In this document: positions 62,607 through 64,000 of the stretch, piece by piece
How the letters are laid out: every line of letters begins with the position of its first letter
How positions within the stretch are numbered: position 1 is the stretch's first letter
Assembly: GCF_027943255.1 (NCBI RefSeq)
Contig: NC_072893.1
Coordinates: forward strand, 121,767,784 to 121,831,783
Reading direction: 5' to 3'
From: Anastrepha obliqua
Taxonomy: Eukaryota > Arthropoda > Insecta > Diptera > Tephritidae
DNA: 64,000 nt
Made by a program: the position numbers and the translations under genes
The notes under the pieces: generated by a model
Told to the model about the DNA's origin: nothing
Databases searched by the model: none
Seen by the model: only the letters and a program-made list of their open reading frames with translations

Positions 62607-64000
62607 GTAAGTTTGTGGTGCACCGCATCGCATATGCACGCCAGCGTGTTTTCTTATTAACATTTCCTATATTTATTTGATTGCAGGCGTAGCAAACACA
62701 CTGTGGTGGCATATAAGGATGCCATGTTTGTTTTTGGTGGCGACAACGGCAAAACGATGCTCAACGATTTGATTCGCTTTGGCGTAAAAGATAAGTCGTG
62801 GGGTCGTGCTTGTGCTACTGGCACGCCACCGGCGCCGCGCTACCATCATTCGGCAGTGGTGTACGGCAGTTCAATGTTCATCTTTGGCGGCTATACGGGC
62901 GATATACATTCGAATTCCAACCTGACGAATAAAAATGATTTGTTCGAATACAAATTCCAGAGTGCTATGTGGGTGGAATGGAAGTTCTCGGGACGGTAAG
63001 CAGCAAGAACATTCAGTTATACATATTTGAAGTTAATTCTGCTGATTTTTAGAATGCCAGTGCCACGCTCCGCGCATGGTGCAGCCGTCTACGATAATAA
63101 GATGTGGATTTATGCTGGCTATGATGGAAATGCGCGGCTAAACGACATGTGGACGCTTAATTTAACAGTAAGTGTATATTAAGTGAAATGGTGAAATGGT
63201 TGAAGTGCCAGTCTGGCACTCCTCAAGCAGCACTGAAGCGCCAGCTTGACCATATTAATTAATATTTTGTAAACTTGGTTTTTAACTTTTTTTTTTAATA
63301 GGGCGAAAACCACCAGTGGGAGGAGGTAGAACAGAAAGGTGAACGCCCACCAACTTGCTGCAATTTTCCCGTCGCTGTTGCGCGCCATTGCATGTATGTC
63401 TTTTCCGGCCAAAGTGGGTTGCAGATCACTAATTCCCTCTTCGAATTCCACTTTAAAAGCAAAACGTGCGTAGTAGTGTAATAAATAGTTTTTCAACATA
63501 TTTAAAGCAATTTTATTGCAGCTGGCGTCGCATCTCCAATGAATCTGTATTGCGTGGCGCTGCCGCTGCGCCTCCGTCTCGTCGTTATGGCCACACCATG
63601 GTGCATCATGATCGCTTCTTATATGTCTTCGGCGGTTCTGCAGACTCAACATTGCCCAATGATTTGCATTGCTTCGATTTGGACTCACAAGTGTGGTCGG
63701 TGATCACACCCGAGGCGAATTCGGATGTGCCCTCGGGACGTGTATTTCATGCTAGCGCTGTCATAGGTGACGCTATGTACATATTCGGCGGCACAGTCGA
63801 CAATAGCGTGCGGCGCGGTGATACCTATCGCTTCCAATTCTCCAGTTATCCCAAATGTACGCTGCGCGACGATTTTGGCAAATTCTTTCACGATAAACAA
63901 TTTTGCGATATACAATTCATTGTTGGACCCGAGGAGATCAAAATATTAGCGCATATAGCCTTTGTGGCGGCGCGTTCGAAACATTTGCGCATAAAAATTT
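62038..64000 (+). CDS. Lztr1: Lztr1: Kelch-BTB adaptor of CUL3 ubiquitin ligase (5' part, cut by window end)
   Basis: Join 62038-62606, 62687-62995, 63053-63167, 63302-63465, 63522 to beyond 64000, all with GT/AG and in frame. In animals LZTR1 recruits RAS-family GTPases to CUL3 for ubiquitination and acts at endomembranes. An N-terminal Gly/Ser-rich extension (about residues 17-180) precedes [18 protein letters not shown]. Six Kelch blades follow: [60 protein letters not shown]. Then [20 protein letters not shown], the start of BTB 1, with [14 protein letters not shown]. Close in text to known LZTR1 proteins across insects and vertebrates. Second BTB and BACK regions lie outside. Confidence 0.95.
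62687..62995 (+). CDS. Lztr1: Lztr1 exon 2 (Kelch 1-2)
   Basis: Acceptor ATTGCAG, donor [24 protein letters not shown] to WKFSGR. Contains the invariant [15 protein letters not shown]. Confidence 0.95.
63053..63167 (+). CDS. Lztr1: Lztr1 exon 3 (Kelch 3)
   Basis: Acceptor TTTTTAG, donor [24 protein letters not shown] to NDMWTLNLT. Confidence 0.95.
63302..63465 (+). CDS. Lztr1: Lztr1 exon 4 (Kelch 4)
   Basis: Acceptor TTTAATAG, donor GTGCGT (non-consensus at +3/+5). [20 protein letters not shown] to FHFKSK plus a split Thr codon. Confidence 0.93.
63522..64000 (+). CDS. Lztr1: Lztr1 exon 5 (Kelch 5-6, BTB start), continues past the window
   Basis: Acceptor [63 protein letters not shown], then the BTB domain start. 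Open to the last base. Confidence 0.93.

Overview
The window is insect nuclear DNA, most likely from a true fruit fly (Tephritidae). It holds spliced genes with GT/AG introns of Drosophila-like architecture, an AT-rich background, short microsatellites and a dense mix of mariner, Tc1, hAT, Helitron and LINE relics. No bacterial operons, CRISPR arrays or true tRNA/rRNA genes are visible. The species assignment is inference.

Two host genes are supported, both on the + strand. (1) An Ork1 (open rectifier K+ channel 1, two-pore-domain K+ leak channel) orthologue. Five exons (28773-29074, 31352-31603, 31684-31787, 37617-37764, 42822-44981) join in frame. They encode everything after the first transmembrane helix, including both pore loops (TVGYG and TIGFG) and a long, basic, Arg-Arg-x-Ser-rich C-terminal tail. 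The first coding exon was not found. (2) The 5' part of an Lztr1 orthologue (Kelch-BTB adaptor of a CUL3 ubiquitin ligase). Exons start at 62038 and the gene runs off the right edge inside the first BTB domain.

Layout. 1-28650: transposon graveyard (LINE relics, three Tc1-like elements, several mariner lineages, a SINE, MITEs, a Helentron-like element). 28773-44981: Ork1. Its first visible intron is a 2 kb AT-rich minisatellite interrupted by a small Helitron. Its long introns hold mariners, a foldback repeat, LINE pieces and a TTAA-type MITE. 46066-52157: a three-deep nest (IS630/Tc1-type element split by a 4.9 kb hAT, itself split by a TTAA MITE). 52255-54110: LINE containing a TIR element with 120-bp tandem repeats. 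56008-58978: Tc1 element with about 240-bp inverted ends, split by a second Helentron-like element. 59100-61100: I-type LINE containing a 598-bp TIR element. 62038-64000: Lztr1.

The least familiar structures are: (a) two deletion-derivative Helentron-like elements (19095-20365 and 56158-57452), each carrying a composite with two convergent tRNA-like heads, in opposite orientation in the two copies; (b) the hAT nest with an exact 8-bp target duplication; (c) a Helitron whose empty site survives in a paralogous unit of the same minisatellite; (d) an R1-like LINE with a 5' inversion of the twin-priming type. No antiviral, toxin or CRISPR-like system was seen.
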